A stretch of 64,000 nt of DNA from Kitasatospora sp. NBC_00458 (GCF_036013975.1 NZ_CP107904.1:5109001-5173000); one strand, 5' to 3'; numbered from the stretch's first letter, positions 50,053 through 59,397 are shown. Numbers and translations: made by a program. The notes: generated by a model not told the origin, from the letters alone.

Positions 50053-51429
50053 ATGGCCGCGAGACCACTTGTCGCACGACAGCCCAACGAGCGCCTGCAG
50101 CAGCTGATCCAGGAGGCCAGCTGCTCCAACGCCGGTCTGGCACGGAGGGTCAACCTCTGCGGTGCCGAGCACGGTCTGGACCTGCGCTACGACAAGACCT
50201 CCGTCGCGCGCTGGCTCCGCGGCCAGCAGCCGCGCGGGCAGGCGCCGGCGGTGATCGCCGAGGCGCTCGGCCGCAAGCTGGGGCGGAGCGTGTCGGTCGA
50301 GGAGATCGGCATGGCCGACGGCAAGAACCTCAGCTCCGGGATCGGGCTGCAGTTCGCGCCGACACTGGGCGCCGCACTGGAGCAGGTCTGCGAGCTGTGG
50401 CGCAGCGACGTCGGGCGCCGGGACTTCCTGACCGGCGCGACGGTGGCGGCCTCCGCCCTGGTCGAGCCGAGCCGGGACTGGCTGATCACGCCGCCCGACC
50501 CGGTGGTGGCGCGGACCGGCGGCACGCGGGTCGGCCCGACCGACGTCGCGGCCATCAAGGCGACCACCGCGATGCTGGTCGACCTGGACCACCGGTTCGG
50601 CAGCGGGCACGTCCGCCCGGTGGTGGTGCACTACCTCAACAGCGTGGTCTCCGGCCTGCTCGGCGGCGCCTACCGCGAGGAGACCGGGCGTCAGCTCTTC
50701 GCGGCCGTGGCCCGGCTGACGGAGCTGGCCGGCTACATGGCGGTGGACACCGGTCAGCCGGGCCTGGCCCAGCGCTACTACATCCAGGCGCTGCGGCTGG
50801 CCCAGGCCGCCGACGACCGCGGCTACGGCGGGTACGTGCTGGCGGCGTCGATGAGCCACCTGGCGGCGACCCTCGGCAACCCGCGGGAGATCGCCCAGCT
50901 CGCCCGCGCCGCGCAGGAGGGCGCCCGTTCGGTGGCCACCCCGACGGCGATGGCGATGTTCTACGCGGCGGAGGCGCGCGGGCACGCCCTGCTCGGCGAC
51001 GCCCGGGCCTGCGAGGCGGTGGCCGCCAAGGCGCTGGAGATGATGGAGAAGCGCCGCCCGGAGGACGACCCGGACTGGATCGTCCACTTCGACGACGCCT
51101 ACCTCGCGGACGAACTCGCCCACTGCCACCGGGACCTGGAACAGGCCGGCCAGGCCGAGCACTACGCCCGCCGGGCGCTCGACCTGCACCCGCCGACCCG
51201 GGTCCGGCGCCGCGCCGTGGACCTCGTCCTGCTGGCGACGGCGCAGCTCCAGCAGCGGGACGTCGAGCGGGCCTGCGAGACCGGGGCCCAGGCGGTCCGG
51301 CTGCTGAGCGGGCTGCGGTCCAACCGGGGCGTGGAGTACCTGGACGAGTTCCGGCGCAGGCTGGAGCCGTTCCGGGAGCAGCGGGTGGTCCGCGAGTTCC
51401 AGGCCCGCGCCGAGGCGGAGGCCGCCTGA
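50053..51429 (+). CDS. XRE/TPR transcriptional regulator, NsdA-like
   Basis: A protein of 458 residues. N-terminal helix-turn-helix part at about residues 10-75 (NERLQQLIQEASCSNAGLAR, YDKTSVARWLRGQQPRG), a conserved RRDFL at about 117, then a helical TPR-type region to the end (YYIQALRLAQAADDRGYGGY). The size and layout resemble NsdA/NsdB-like regulators that control development and antibiotic production in Streptomyces. The specific assignment is inference. The ATG at 50053 follows GGGGAGG. Confidence 0.75.
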   Translation: MAARPLVARQPNERLQQLIQEASCSNAGLARRVNLCGAEHGLDLRYDKTSVARWLRGQQPRGQAPAVIAEALGRKLGRSVSVEEIGMADGKNLSSGIGLQFAPTLGAALEQVCELWRSDVGRRDFLTGATVAASALVEPSRDWLITPPDPVVARTGGTRVGPTDVAAIKATTAMLVDLDHRFGSGHVRPVVVHYLNSVVSGLLGGAYREETGRQLFAAVARLTELAGYMAVDTGQPGLAQRYYIQALRLAQAADDRGYGGYVLAASMSHLAATLGNPREIAQLARAAQEGARSVATPTAMAMFYAAEARGHALLGDARACEAVAAKALEMMEKRRPEDDPDWIVHFDDAYLADELAHCHRDLEQAGQAEHYARRALDLHPPTRVRRRAVDLVLLATAQLQQRDVERACETGAQAVRLLSGLRSNRGVEYLDEFRRRLEPFREQRVVREFQARAEAEAA

Positions 51430-51603
51430 GCGGGGGGTCGGCGGGGTGCGTGCAGGGTCGGTGAGGGATGGACCGCCCACGTGGTCGGCCGGTTCGTCGA
51501 ACCGGTAGCGTGGGCGCGACGTCCAAGGAACTGTGATGCCCCCAAGAACCGACGAGATGTGGTCCGCCGTCAGCGCGCGGTCCTGCACAGGTGAGGAATC
51601 GCG

Positions 51604-52755
51604 TTGAGCCAGCGCCGCTCGTACCCCAACTCGGGTGACTTCAACCTGGACGACCTGTTCCGACCGGAGCCCGGTCAGCAGCAGGGGCCGCCGCAGGGAC
51701 AGCCCCCGGTGCAGCCGGGTCCGCAGCCGGGGCACCCGCAACAGGGGCACCCCCAGGCGGGGCACCCCCAGGCGGCGCCGTCCCCCGGGCAGCCGGAGTA
51801 CCTCGGCGACAGCGCGTTGCCGACCCAGGCCATCCCGGCCCAGCCGGGCGCCTGGGGCGGCGCACCGCAGCCCGGCTACCCCGGGGCGCCGCAGTCCGAC
51901 CCGGCGCCGGCGACGCAGTACCTGCCGCCGTACCCGGCCGGCGGCCCGCCGCAGGGCGGCGGCTACCCGGCCGCCCAGCCGGGCTTCGCGACCCAGCCGA
52001 CGCAGGCCTTCCCGCAGGTCGAGCAGGGCTACCAGGGCTACCCGCCGGCCGTCCAGGAGTACCCGGGGCAGGAGCGCCAGGACTACCCGGCCCAGGCCGC
52101 CCCCGGCGGACGCGGCGGGCGCTCGTCCACCAAGCTGGTCGTCGGCGGGGTGGTGGCCGGCTGCCTGGCGGCGGCCGTGCTGGTCGCCGTGCTGATGGAC
52201 AAGGACGAGCCGAAGAGCCAGGAGCCGAAGGCCGCCCCCGCGGTGACCGGCAGCGGCACGCCCGCCGCCACCCCGACCGCCGGCGCGTCGACGGCCACCG
52301 TCAGCCCCGAGGTCAAGGCCCAGGCGCAGGCGCTCTCCGACCTGCTGGGCACCGCCAACGACAGCCGCCAGGCCGTGATCGGCGCGGTCGGCTCGGTGCA
52401 GAAGTGCGAGAAGCTGCCCGAGTCGCAGCAGGCGCTGACCGCCGCCGCCGGCCAGCGCCGGGAACTGCAGACCAAGCTGGCCGCGCTGAAGACGGACAAG
52501 CTGCCCTCCGGGCAGCAGCTGGTCGAGCAGCTCAACGCCGCCTGGACGGCCTCGGCGACCGCCGACGACGAGTACGCGGCCTGGGCCGGGGACGCGCAGG
52601 GCGGCTGCGAGCCGAAGAAGACCGACAACCAGCACTACAAGAACGCCGTGCAGTCCAGCGGGACCGCCACCAACGCCAAGAAGCAGGCGGCCGGGCTCTG
52701 GAACACCGTCGCGGGCCAGACCGGCCTGCCGACCCGCACCGACGGCGACCTCTGA
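51604..52755 (+). CDS. Pro/Gln-rich membrane protein of unknown function
   Basis: A protein of 383 residues from a TTG start. Residues 1-170 are low-complexity, Pro/Gln/Gly-rich with repeated GHPQAGHPQ; residues about 175-200 are one hydrophobic helix (KLVVGGVVAGCLAAAVLVAV); the extracellular 180 residues are Ala/Lys-rich with a Cys pair (VQKCEKLPE, GGCEPKKT). This is a type II orientation by the charge rule. The function is not recognised. A GTGAGGAATCGC leader precedes the TTG, giving a moderate start. Confidence 0.7.
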   Translation: MSQRRSYPNSGDFNLDDLFRPEPGQQQGPPQGQPPVQPGPQPGHPQQGHPQAGHPQAAPSPGQPEYLGDSALPTQAIPAQPGAWGGAPQPGYPGAPQSDPAPATQYLPPYPAGGPPQGGGYPAAQPGFATQPTQAFPQVEQGYQGYPPAVQEYPGQERQDYPAQAAPGGRGGRSSTKLVVGGVVAGCLAAAVLVAVLMDKDEPKSQEPKAAPAVTGSGTPAATPTAGASTATVSPEVKAQAQALSDLLGTANDSRQAVIGAVGSVQKCEKLPESQQALTAAAGQRRELQTKLAALKTDKLPSGQQLVEQLNAAWTASATADDEYAAWAGDAQGGCEPKKTDNQHYKNAVQSSGTATNAKKQAAGLWNTVAGQTGLPTRTDGDL

Positions 52756-52860
52756 GCCGTCCGCCCTCTCCGCTCTCCCCGCCCGGACGCGGGGCGGCGC
52801 CGGTGTGCCGGACGGCCGGGACCGGCGGCCCCGGAAACGGCGAAGGGCCCGGACCTGGTC

Positions 52861-54342
52861 CTTGGGTTCAAGGGGTCGTCGCAACACCACTTGGTTTTAG
52901 GTGGTGAGTAGATCACGTAGACGCTCGGCTGGGGTATCCCAGCCGAGCGTCTTGCGTGGGCGGCCGTTGAGTTCTTGGGCGACGTGTTCGAGGTCTTCGG
53001 GGCTGTGCGGGCTGAGGTCGGTTCCCTTCGGGAAGTACTGCCGCAGGAGCCCGTTCGTGTTCTCGTTCGAACCGCGTTGCCAGGGTGAGGCGGGGTCGCA
53101 GAAGTAGACGGGCATGCCGGTGGCCATGGTGAACTGCCTGTGGCGTGCCATCTCGCTGCCCTGGTCCCAGGTGAGGGAGCCGCGCAGGTGGGCGGGCAGG
53201 GTCTGGATGGTGCGGACGAGGCCGTCGCGGACGGTCTCGGCGTCGTGGGCACCGCCCGGCAGGTGGACCAGCATGGTGTAACGGGTGCTGCGCTCGACCA
53301 GGGTGGCGATCGCGGAGCGGCCGCCCGCGCCGATGATCAGGTCCCCTTCCCAGTGACCGGGCACGGCCCGGTCCTCGACGTCGGCGGGTCGGTCGCTGAT
53401 CATCACCATCGGGTCGATGAACCGCGGGGTGCGCCGCTCGGGGTCGCGGCGGGGTTTGCGGCGGGTCCGGCCGGAGCGGACGGCTGCCTGTACTTCCCGT
53501 TTCAGGCCGCCACGGGCCTGGAAGTACAGCGCCTGGTAGATCGTTTCCACGCTCACCCGCATGCTCTCGTCGTCGGGATGCTCCGTCGGTAGAGCGTGGC
53601 AGATCTGTTCCGGTGACCACCGGACGCGCAGTCTGTCCTGCACGAAGCCGCGCAGTCGTCCCTCGCGCAGCAGCTTGCGCTCCTTGGGCCGGGGCCTGCG
53701 TGCGGCGGCCGCCCGGTGGGCCGCGTAGGGCTGGTATCCCTTGCTGCCCGAGTTCGCGTCGATCTCCCGCTTGACCGTGCTCGCCGGCCGCCCCAGGGCA
53801 CGTCCGATCGCCCGCAACGACTGACCGAGTGCCTGGAGATCCCGTATCCGTTCGCGCTCGGCCAGTGTCAGGAACCTCGGGTGCAGTTGCTGTTCCAGGG
53901 CCGTCAGGCCCACTGGTGCCGTGGTCACACCGCACATCGTGACGGTCCCGGTGGCGTAGTCGACACGGCGGCCGTCGGGATAGGTCCGCGTCATGGCACT
54001 CTTCTTGACGCCCTGGTCCCAGTCCCTGGCCGTGCGCTCGCTCACACCGACCCGCCGGGCCGCCTCCTGACGCGCGACACCCCCGGCCCGGAGCCGCTCG
54101 TACTCGTCGCGCCCGGGGTGCCGCCGTGGCAGGCGCACCGAGCTCTGTCCGGCCTTCCGGGCCCAGCCGAAGGCGGTGTTCCGGTTCATCCCCAGCTCAC
54201 GCGCCACCACGGTCACGTTCCCCACGGCATCCAGCCGCGCAAGGAAACGCTCCCTCAACCCCGAAAGATCATCGCGTCCAACGCCCACGGTCCCCGCAAC
54301 TCCCATCGATCACGGGTGTTGCGAGGACCGTTAGAACCCAAG
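52861..54342 (-). mobile_element. IS30-family insertion sequence
   Basis: 1,482 bp with imperfect terminal inverted repeats: CTTGGGTTC...GTCGTCGCAACACC on the left (52861-52888) and its near-complement GGTGTTGCGAGGACC...GAACCCAAG on the right (54315-54342); about 24 of 28 positions match. The trinucleotide GTC occurs immediately outside both ends (52858-52860 and 54343-54345), fitting the short target duplication of IS30 elements. One transposase gene fills it. Outside the ends, AAGGGCCCGGACC and GGTCGGGGCCCCT would form a hairpin if the element were absent. Confidence 0.85.
52897..54306 (-). CDS. IS30-family transposase
   Basis: A transposase of 469 residues. Two helix-turn-helix regions at the N-terminus (AVGNVTVVARELGMNRNTAF and GVARQEAARRVGVSERTARD) plus a third near 145 (LTLAERERIRDLQALGQSLR), then the DDE core: Asp in PGHWEGDLIIG, Asp in LTWDQGSEM and Glu in QRGSNENTNGLLRQYFPKG, the IS30 hallmark. 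The length exceeds the founding IS30 transposase because of the extra N-terminal segment. The reading frame is intact, so the copy may be active. Confidence 0.93.
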   Translation of the reverse strand: MGVAGTVGVGRDDLSGLRERFLARLDAVGNVTVVARELGMNRNTAFGWARKAGQSSVRLPRRHPGRDEYERLRAGGVARQEAARRVGVSERTARDWDQGVKKSAMTRTYPDGRRVDYATGTVTMCGVTTAPVGLTALEQQLHPRFLTLAERERIRDLQALGQSLRAIGRALGRPASTVKREIDANSGSKGYQPYAAHRAAAARRPRPKERKLLREGRLRGFVQDRLRVRWSPEQICHALPTEHPDDESMRVSVETIYQALYFQARGGLKREVQAAVRSGRTRRKPRRDPERRTPRFIDPMVMISDRPADVEDRAVPGHWEGDLIIGAGGRSAIATLVERSTRYTMLVHLPGGAHDAETVRDGLVRTIQTLPAHLRGSLTWDQGSEMARHRQFTMATGMPVYFCDPASPWQRGSNENTNGLLRQYFPKGTDLSPHSPEDLEHVAQELNGRPRKTLGWDTPAERLRDLLTT

Positions 54343-54372
54343 GTCGGTCGGGGCCCCTCCGTGCGGGCTGGG

Positions 54373-55674
54373 TCAGGCCGGCGGCTTGCCCCCGGTGAGG
54401 ACCCAGCGCACGTCGACGAAGCCGGGCCGCTGGAGGGTCATCTGCCCGCCCTTGACCACCTGGTAGGTGACCCAGGTGTTCACCAGCCGGGGCGACTCCG
54501 TGCTCGGCAGCATGTTGGTGGTGCCCCAGTTCAGCGGCGGGGTGAGCCCGACGTCGATCTGCTCGCCGCTGTCCAGCAGCGAGGAGACGGCCTTGCTGCC
54601 GATCGGGCGGCCGGCCCCGTTCAGCCGCTCGGCGACCTGCTGGAACACCTGGTACGCGACCCAGGTGGTCTGCACCCCGGGGTCGGCGGCGTCGATGGTC
54701 TTGCCGGCGGCGCTGTCGGCGCGGATCACCGCACGCAGCCCGTCCCAGATCTTGGCCGACTCGGGCGGGAACCACCCGGTCACGAAGGCACCCGCCAGCG
54801 GGCCGGTGTCGCCGCCGGTGGAGTCCACCACCGACTGCTGCACGCTCCCGATCACCGAGGCGATCCGGGTGTTCTTCGAACCGGTCCGGCGGAAGGCGTC
54901 GAGCAGGTTGCCGGTCGGCTCGGCGCCCAGCGCGCTGGTGACGCAGTTGCCCGGCTGGTCGGTGCCGACCGCCTTGCGGACGGCCGGGGAGTAGTCGTTG
55001 GACTTCTCCGGGGCCTTGACGTCCAGCAGCTTGATGCCGGCCGGCCGGAGCGCGTTGCCCAGGTAGCCGAGCAGGTTGTCGCCGGCCGGGGTGTCCGGCC
55101 GGATCAGGGCGACCGACTTGCAGCCGGCCTCCACCAGCTGGCGCCCGCTGCCGCCGATCAGGGCGGGCATGCCGCCGCCCACGGGGTAGGAGAGCGGGCT
55201 GCTGAACTCCGGCTGGGAGAGTCCGTAGCCGCCGATCAGCGGGATGCCGGCGCGCTCCAGCGTGGGCATGAAGTCGTCGCCGTACTGGCTGTAGGAGCCG
55301 ATCACGGCGACCGCCTTGGCGTCCACCGCCTGCTGCGCGCAGGCCTTGGCGCCGTCGGAGGTGTTGTGCTCGTTGCAGGTGATCACGCGCAGCGGGCGTC
55401 CGGTGAGGCCGCCCTTGACGTTGATGTCCCGGCCGATCGCCTCGGCCAGCGCGGTCATCCCGGGCCGGTCGGCGGAGCCGGTGCCGGACGGGGCCCACGT
55501 CATCACGGTGAGCTCGCCGCTGCCGGTCGCGGCGTCGGCCGGTCCGCCGCACGCGGAGGCCGAGAAGAGGGTCGGGAGCAGCACCGCGGCGGTGGCCGCG
55601 GCGGCGATCGGGCGCCGGCGGCGCCGTCCCGCGTTGGGGCGCATGTCCTGGGACGAGCCCTTTCGGCTGGTCAT
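54373..55674 (-). CDS. ABC-transporter substrate-binding lipoprotein (branched-chain amino acid type)
   Basis: A protein of 433 residues with an N-terminal basic segment, a hydrophobic core, and the lipobox FSASAC (Cys about residue 42), so it is probably anchored outside. The remainder matches the periplasmic-binding type I fold (Peripla_BP_6): TVMTWAPSGTGSADRPGM, VIGSYSQYGDDFMPTLERAG, IPLIGGYGLS, QTTWVAYQVFQQVAERL. It lacks neighbouring permease and ATPase genes here, so it would be an orphan receptor. The ATG at 55674 follows GGGAGGGAAG. Confidence 0.82.
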   Translation of the reverse strand: MTSRKGSSQDMRPNAGRRRRRPIAAAATAAVLLPTLFSASACGGPADAATGSGELTVMTWAPSGTGSADRPGMTALAEAIGRDINVKGGLTGRPLRVITCNEHNTSDGAKACAQQAVDAKAVAVIGSYSQYGDDFMPTLERAGIPLIGGYGLSQPEFSSPLSYPVGGGMPALIGGSGRQLVEAGCKSVALIRPDTPAGDNLLGYLGNALRPAGIKLLDVKAPEKSNDYSPAVRKAVGTDQPGNCVTSALGAEPTGNLLDAFRRTGSKNTRIASVIGSVQQSVVDSTGGDTGPLAGAFVTGWFPPESAKIWDGLRAVIRADSAAGKTIDAADPGVQTTWVAYQVFQQVAERLNGAGRPIGSKAVSSLLDSGEQIDVGLTPPLNWGTTNMLPSTESPRLVNTWVTYQVVKGGQMTLQRPGFVDVRWVLTGGKPPA

Positions 55675-55847
55675 CGGTCTTCCCTCCCTGGGCGCTGTCC
55701 TGCGCACGGACACCAGCCAAGCCCCGGCGCCGCAAGCCGAGAGGGCCTAAAAGCGAACGGCCGGGAAACGGCGACAGAACTCCGGGCACGGACGCGTGTA
55801 GACCGGGAGTGGAGTACGAACGGTGGGGGAACGTACGATCGTTGACC

Positions 55848-56363
55848 ATGTCCGCCAGCACAGAATCTTCGTATCGGTCTGCCCGAAACCCTTCTCGTCC
55901 GGGCCACCGCTCCAGCACGATGGGCGGCATGTCGCTCAACGACCTGCCCTGGTGGCGCTGGCGGGCCCGCCTGCGCTCGGCGCTGCACATGCTCTCCGAC
56001 CCCGCGTTCCAGCAGGACACCTGGCTGGCCGGCCGCGAGGGGTACGGCGACGTGACCGACGCCGTCTACCGGCTGGTCGAGGACACCTGGCTGGACCGCT
56101 GGTCGGCGGAGAAGTACGTCGGCACGATCTTCCGGGACTCCGCGGAGGCCGCGCTGGTCGACGTCGCGGTGCTGAGGGCGGTGGGGATACTGCACCAGGT
56201 CGGCGCGGACGCCCCGGCCTCCGCGTACCTGGCGCACCACGGCTGGCCGGAGGCGGTCCGGGCGGCCCGCGAGGCGCACGCCAAGCTGGCGGTCAACGAC
56301 GGTGAGGACCCGGACGTCCCGCCGCGCTCGCTGGACGTGCTGCGGATCCTGACCCAGGTCTGA
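55848..56363 (+). CDS. Conserved hypothetical protein preceding purU
   Basis: A protein of 171 residues. The conserved core begins at MSLNDLPWWRWRARLRSALH, continues DTWLAGREGYGDVTDAVYRL and VEDTWLDRWSAEKYVGTIFR, and ends with DVLRILTQV. Soluble, all-helical by composition. I recall close homologues directly upstream of purU in Streptomyces genomes, of unknown function. Start choice is uncertain: 55848, 55920 and 55929 are in-frame ATGs and none has a clear ribosome-binding site. Confidence 0.75.
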   Translation: MSASTESSYRSARNPSRPGHRSSTMGGMSLNDLPWWRWRARLRSALHMLSDPAFQQDTWLAGREGYGDVTDAVYRLVEDTWLDRWSAEKYVGTIFRDSAEAALVDVAVLRAVGILHQVGADAPASAYLAHHGWPEAVRAAREAHAKLAVNDGEDPDVPPRSLDVLRILTQV

Positions 56364-56544
56364 GGCCGCGGGCCGGCGCCCGGTCGGGCCCGGGCCCGAC
56401 CGGTCCCGGGGTCCGTTGCGGGGCCGCTCCGAGGTCCGTCCCGGGGTCCGTCCCGGAGTACGGGCAGCGGGGCCGGGCCCGTCCCCGAGTGTGAAACGCT
56501 GGGCCATTCACTCCAGCACGAGCTCAGGACGGGATACCACCACC

Positions 56545-57414
56545 GTGGAACAGCAGCCGGCGGCCAGCGCCCAGTACGTCCTCACGCTGTCCTGCCCCGA
56601 CAAGCAGGGCATCGTCCACGCGGTCTCCAGTTACCTCTTCATGACCGGGTGCAACATCATCGACAGCCAGCAGTTCGGCGACGGGGACAGCGGGCTGTTC
56701 TTCATGCGGGTGCACTTCTCCGCCGTCGAGCCGGTGACGGTCGACAAGCTCCGGGCGAGCTTCGCCGCGATCGGCGCCTCGTTCGGGATGGACTGGCAGA
56801 TCCACCCGAGCGACGAGAAGCTGCGGATCGTGCTGATGGTCAGCAAGTTCGGCCACTGCCTCAACGACCTGCTGTTCCGCACCCGGATCGGCGCGCTGCC
56901 GGTGGAGATCGTCGCGGTGGTCTCCAACCACACCGACTTCCGGGACCTGACCGAGGGCTACGGCATCCCGTTCCACCACATCCCGGTCACCCGGGACACC
57001 AAGGACGAGGCCGAGCAGCAGCTGCTGGACCTGGTCGCCAAGGAGAACGTCGAGCTGGTCGTGCTCGCCCGCTACATGCAGGTGCTCTCGGACCGCCTCT
57101 GCACCGAGCTCTCCGGCAAGGTGATCAACATCCACCACTCCGTGCTGCCGAGCTTCAAGGGCGCCAAGCCGTACCACCAGGCGCACACCCGGGGCGTGAA
57201 GCTGATCGGCGCCACCGCGCACTACGTCACCGCCGACCTCGACGAGGGCCCGATCATCGAGCAGGAGGTGGCCCGGGTGACCCACGACGTGACCCCGGAC
57301 CAGCTGGTCGCGCTCGGCCGGGACGTCGAGTGCCAGGCGCTGGCCCGCGCGGTGAAGTGGCACAGCGAGCACCGGGTGCTGCTGAACGGGACGCGCACCG
57401 TCGTCTTCGCCTGA
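56545..57414 (+). CDS. purU: Formyltetrahydrofolate deformylase
   Basis: An enzyme of 289 residues that hydrolyses 10-formyl-THF to THF and formate. An N-terminal ACT domain (YVLTLSCPDKQGIVHAVSSY) is followed by the formyltransferase fold: VVSNHTDFRDLTEGYGIPFH, the active-site region INIHHSVLPSFKGAKPYHQA with the catalytic Asn/His, and TADLDEGPIIEQEV with the catalytic Asp. The GTG start at 56545 gives the standard length. It is transcribed alone, separated from the upstream gene by a GC-rich 181-bp gap. Confidence 0.95.
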   Translation: MEQQPAASAQYVLTLSCPDKQGIVHAVSSYLFMTGCNIIDSQQFGDGDSGLFFMRVHFSAVEPVTVDKLRASFAAIGASFGMDWQIHPSDEKLRIVLMVSKFGHCLNDLLFRTRIGALPVEIVAVVSNHTDFRDLTEGYGIPFHHIPVTRDTKDEAEQQLLDLVAKENVELVVLARYMQVLSDRLCTELSGKVINIHHSVLPSFKGAKPYHQAHTRGVKLIGATAHYVTADLDEGPIIEQEVARVTHDVTPDQLVALGRDVECQALARAVKWHSEHRVLLNGTRTVVFA

Positions 57415-57432
57415 GGCCGGTCCGGCCCGCGG

Positions 57433-57478
57433 GGTCCACGGCCGGTCCGGCTCCGGGTCCACGGCCGGTCCGGCTCCG
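57433..57478. repeat. Two perfect 23-bp tandem repeats
   Basis: GGTCCACGGCCGGTCCGGCTCCG occurs twice in a row (57433-57455, 57456-57478) in the 67-bp gap between purU and the anti-sigma gene; a partial third copy starts at 57419. Confidence 0.8.
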
Positions 57479-57481
57479 GGT

Positions 57482-58687
57482 TCAGGGCCGGGAGAGCAGC
57501 GGCGTCGCGCGCAGCACCTCGCGGATCGCGGCCCGGTCGCCGTGCTCGCCGACCGGCACCCGGTCCGGGTCGCGGTGCGCGGCGGCCAGCTGGCAGAACT
57601 CCAGCCCGTCCAGCACCAGCGACGCCACCGGCTCGCCCCCGGGCGGGCCGGACTCCGGGCCGTCCAGCGGTATCAGCCACTCGCCGGCGGCCGGTCCGTC
57701 GATCACCAGCCGGACCAGGCGGCCGGTCCGCCCGCCGCCGTCGGCCCGCCCCTCCGTCCGCCCGTCGGGCGTGCCGGCCGTGGCCCCGGCGTGCTCGGGC
57801 CGGGCCGCGCGCTGTCCGGCCAACACCAACGGCAGCATCCGGACGGCCAGGTCGATCATCTGCCGCAGGTGCTGCGGGGCCGGCGGGGCGTACGGGTAGG
57901 CGACCGCCCGGGCCACGTCCTCGCCGTGCACGTAGCACTCGAAGGCCCGGTCGACGAAGGCGTCCCGCAGCGGGACGGTCGCGAAGCCGAAGTCGACCGG
58001 GGTGTTGCCCTGCGGGGTGAGCGCGGCGGAGCGGACCAGTTCGTGGCAGTGCCGGCGCCACCGGGCGCGCACCCGCTGCGGCGGCTGGCCCGCCTGCTCG
58101 GCGGTCAGCCGGGCGGTCCGCTCGGTGATCCCGGCCCAGCGCGGGCCGCCCTGCGCCGGCACCCGGGGGAGCGGCGGGACGGCCTCCTGCGGCGGCACCC
58201 GTCGGGTGACGGCCTGCGCGGCGCCGCCCGGAACGGGGTCGGGCAGGCCGAGGGCGACGGCCAGGTAGCCGTCCACGGCGGCGAGGTGGCAGAGCACCTC
58301 GGCGGGCCGCAGGTAGTCGGTGCCGCCGTGCCAGGGGAGTTCGGCCACCTCCTGCCACTCCTCCGGGCCGAGGTCGCGGAGCAGCGCGTCGAGCTTGGCG
58401 GTCTCGGCGGTGTACGGCGCGCCCCAGGCCGGGACGGGCAGGTCGGCCGGGCGCCGTCCGAGGCACCAGTCGAGCACCTGCTGGCGCAGCGGGCCGGGCT
58501 GGTCGAGGGGTTCGTCCACGCCGAGCCAGCCGGCCGCCTCGCGCAGCCGGGCGGCCTCCGCGGCGCACTCCGGGCAGGACCGCAGGTGCTGTTCCAGCTC
58601 GGCGGCCTCGCGGTGCGGGACGGCGCCGAGGGCCCAGGCACCGAGCAGGGAGCGCAGGGCCTCGTGCTGATCGTCGGTGATCGTCAC
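57482..58687 (-). CDS. Anti-sigma factor: zinc-finger plus maleylpyruvate-isomerase-type domain
   Basis: A protein of 401 residues. Residues about 5-55 hold an anti-sigma zinc finger (HLRSCPEC, H-x3-C-x2-C); residues about 60-390 resemble the mycothiol-dependent maleylpyruvate isomerase fold (MDMPI), with RPAEVLCHLAAVDGYLAVAL and DRAFECYVHGEDVARAVAYP (E-C-Y-V-H-G-E-D metal region). A Gly/Arg-rich insertion occurs near residues 295-318. The GTG overlaps the sigma-factor stop (GTGA), so the pair is made together. It would bind the sigma factor and release it on a redox or thiol signal. Confidence 0.82.
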   Translation of the reverse strand: MTITDDQHEALRSLLGAWALGAVPHREAAELEQHLRSCPECAAEAARLREAAGWLGVDEPLDQPGPLRQQVLDWCLGRRPADLPVPAWGAPYTAETAKLDALLRDLGPEEWQEVAELPWHGGTDYLRPAEVLCHLAAVDGYLAVALGLPDPVPGGAAQAVTRRVPPQEAVPPLPRVPAQGGPRWAGITERTARLTAEQAGQPPQRVRARWRRHCHELVRSAALTPQGNTPVDFGFATVPLRDAFVDRAFECYVHGEDVARAVAYPYAPPAPQHLRQMIDLAVRMLPLVLAGQRAARPEHAGATAGTPDGRTEGRADGGGRTGRLVRLVIDGPAAGEWLIPLDGPESGPPGGEPVASLVLDGLEFCQLAAAHRDPDRVPVGEHGDRAAIREVLRATPLLSRP

Positions 58688-59397
58688 GTTCCCCCGCCCT
58701 CCGTCCGCCGGCCGTTGCCGCATCCCAGGTCGTCCGTCCCGCCGGTCGTCCCGCCAGTCGTCCCGTCGTCCTGCTCGCCGTGCTTCCCGCTCCGCTTCCC
58801 GTCGTGCGCTGCGCCGGGTCGCCCGGGCGCCGGGGTGCCCCGGTGCCGGGCGCGTTCCTCTTCGAGTTCGGTGGCCAGCAGATCCAGGCCGAGCCGCATC
58901 CGCTGCTTGGCGGTCTGTTCGCTGATGCCGAGCCGGCGGGCGGTCTCCTGGTAGGTGCGGCCGTCGTAGTACGACTCCGCGATCGTCTCACGCAGCGGCT
59001 GCGGCAGGGAGGCGACCACGTACTGGACCCGCGCGGCGGTGGCGACCGTCCGGATCTCCTCCTCGGCGGCGCCGTCCTCGCCGGGGCCGACCGGTCCGGC
59101 CTCCGCCAGGCGGCGGGCCCGCAGCCGGTCCACCGCCCGGCGGTGGGTCAGCGCGCCGAGCCAGGAGCGGAGCGATCCCCCGGCCGGGTCGAAGGACTCG
59201 GGGTGCTCCCAGACGTGGGCGAATATCTCCCGGGTGAGCTGGGCCGCGGCGGTCTGATCGGCGAGGATCCGCCCGGCCAACCCGTGGACCATCGGGGCGA
59301 GTTGGTCGTAGAGCTCGCCCAGGGCGGTCTCCTCGCCGCGGGCCAGGCGCCGCTGGAGCTGTTCGTCCCAGCGCGGGGCGCCGTCGGTGGTGGCCAT
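58684..59397 (-). CDS. ECF-type sigma-70 factor
   Basis: A protein of 237 residues. Region 2 spans about 20-90 (LGELYDQLAPMVHGLAGRIL, REIFAHVWEHPESFDPAGGS) and region 4 about 120-180 (VVASLPQPLRETIAESYYDG, QETARRLGISEQTAKQRMRL), followed by an unusual 55-residue tail (Gly/Thr/Asp-rich). Its overlapped partner is the zinc-finger/MDMPI anti-sigma gene. It directs RNA polymerase to its own regulon; none can be named. It probably autoregulates, but no clear -35/-10 is seen in the upstream 571-bp gap. Confidence 0.88.
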   Translation of the reverse strand: MATTDGAPRWDEQLQRRLARGEETALGELYDQLAPMVHGLAGRILADQTAAAQLTREIFAHVWEHPESFDPAGGSLRSWLGALTHRRAVDRLRARRLAEAGPVGPGEDGAAEEEIRTVATAARVQYVVASLPQPLRETIAESYYDGRTYQETARRLGISEQTAKQRMRLGLDLLATELEEERARHRGTPAPGRPGAAHDGKRSGKHGEQDDGTTGGTTGGTDDLGCGNGRRTEGGGT

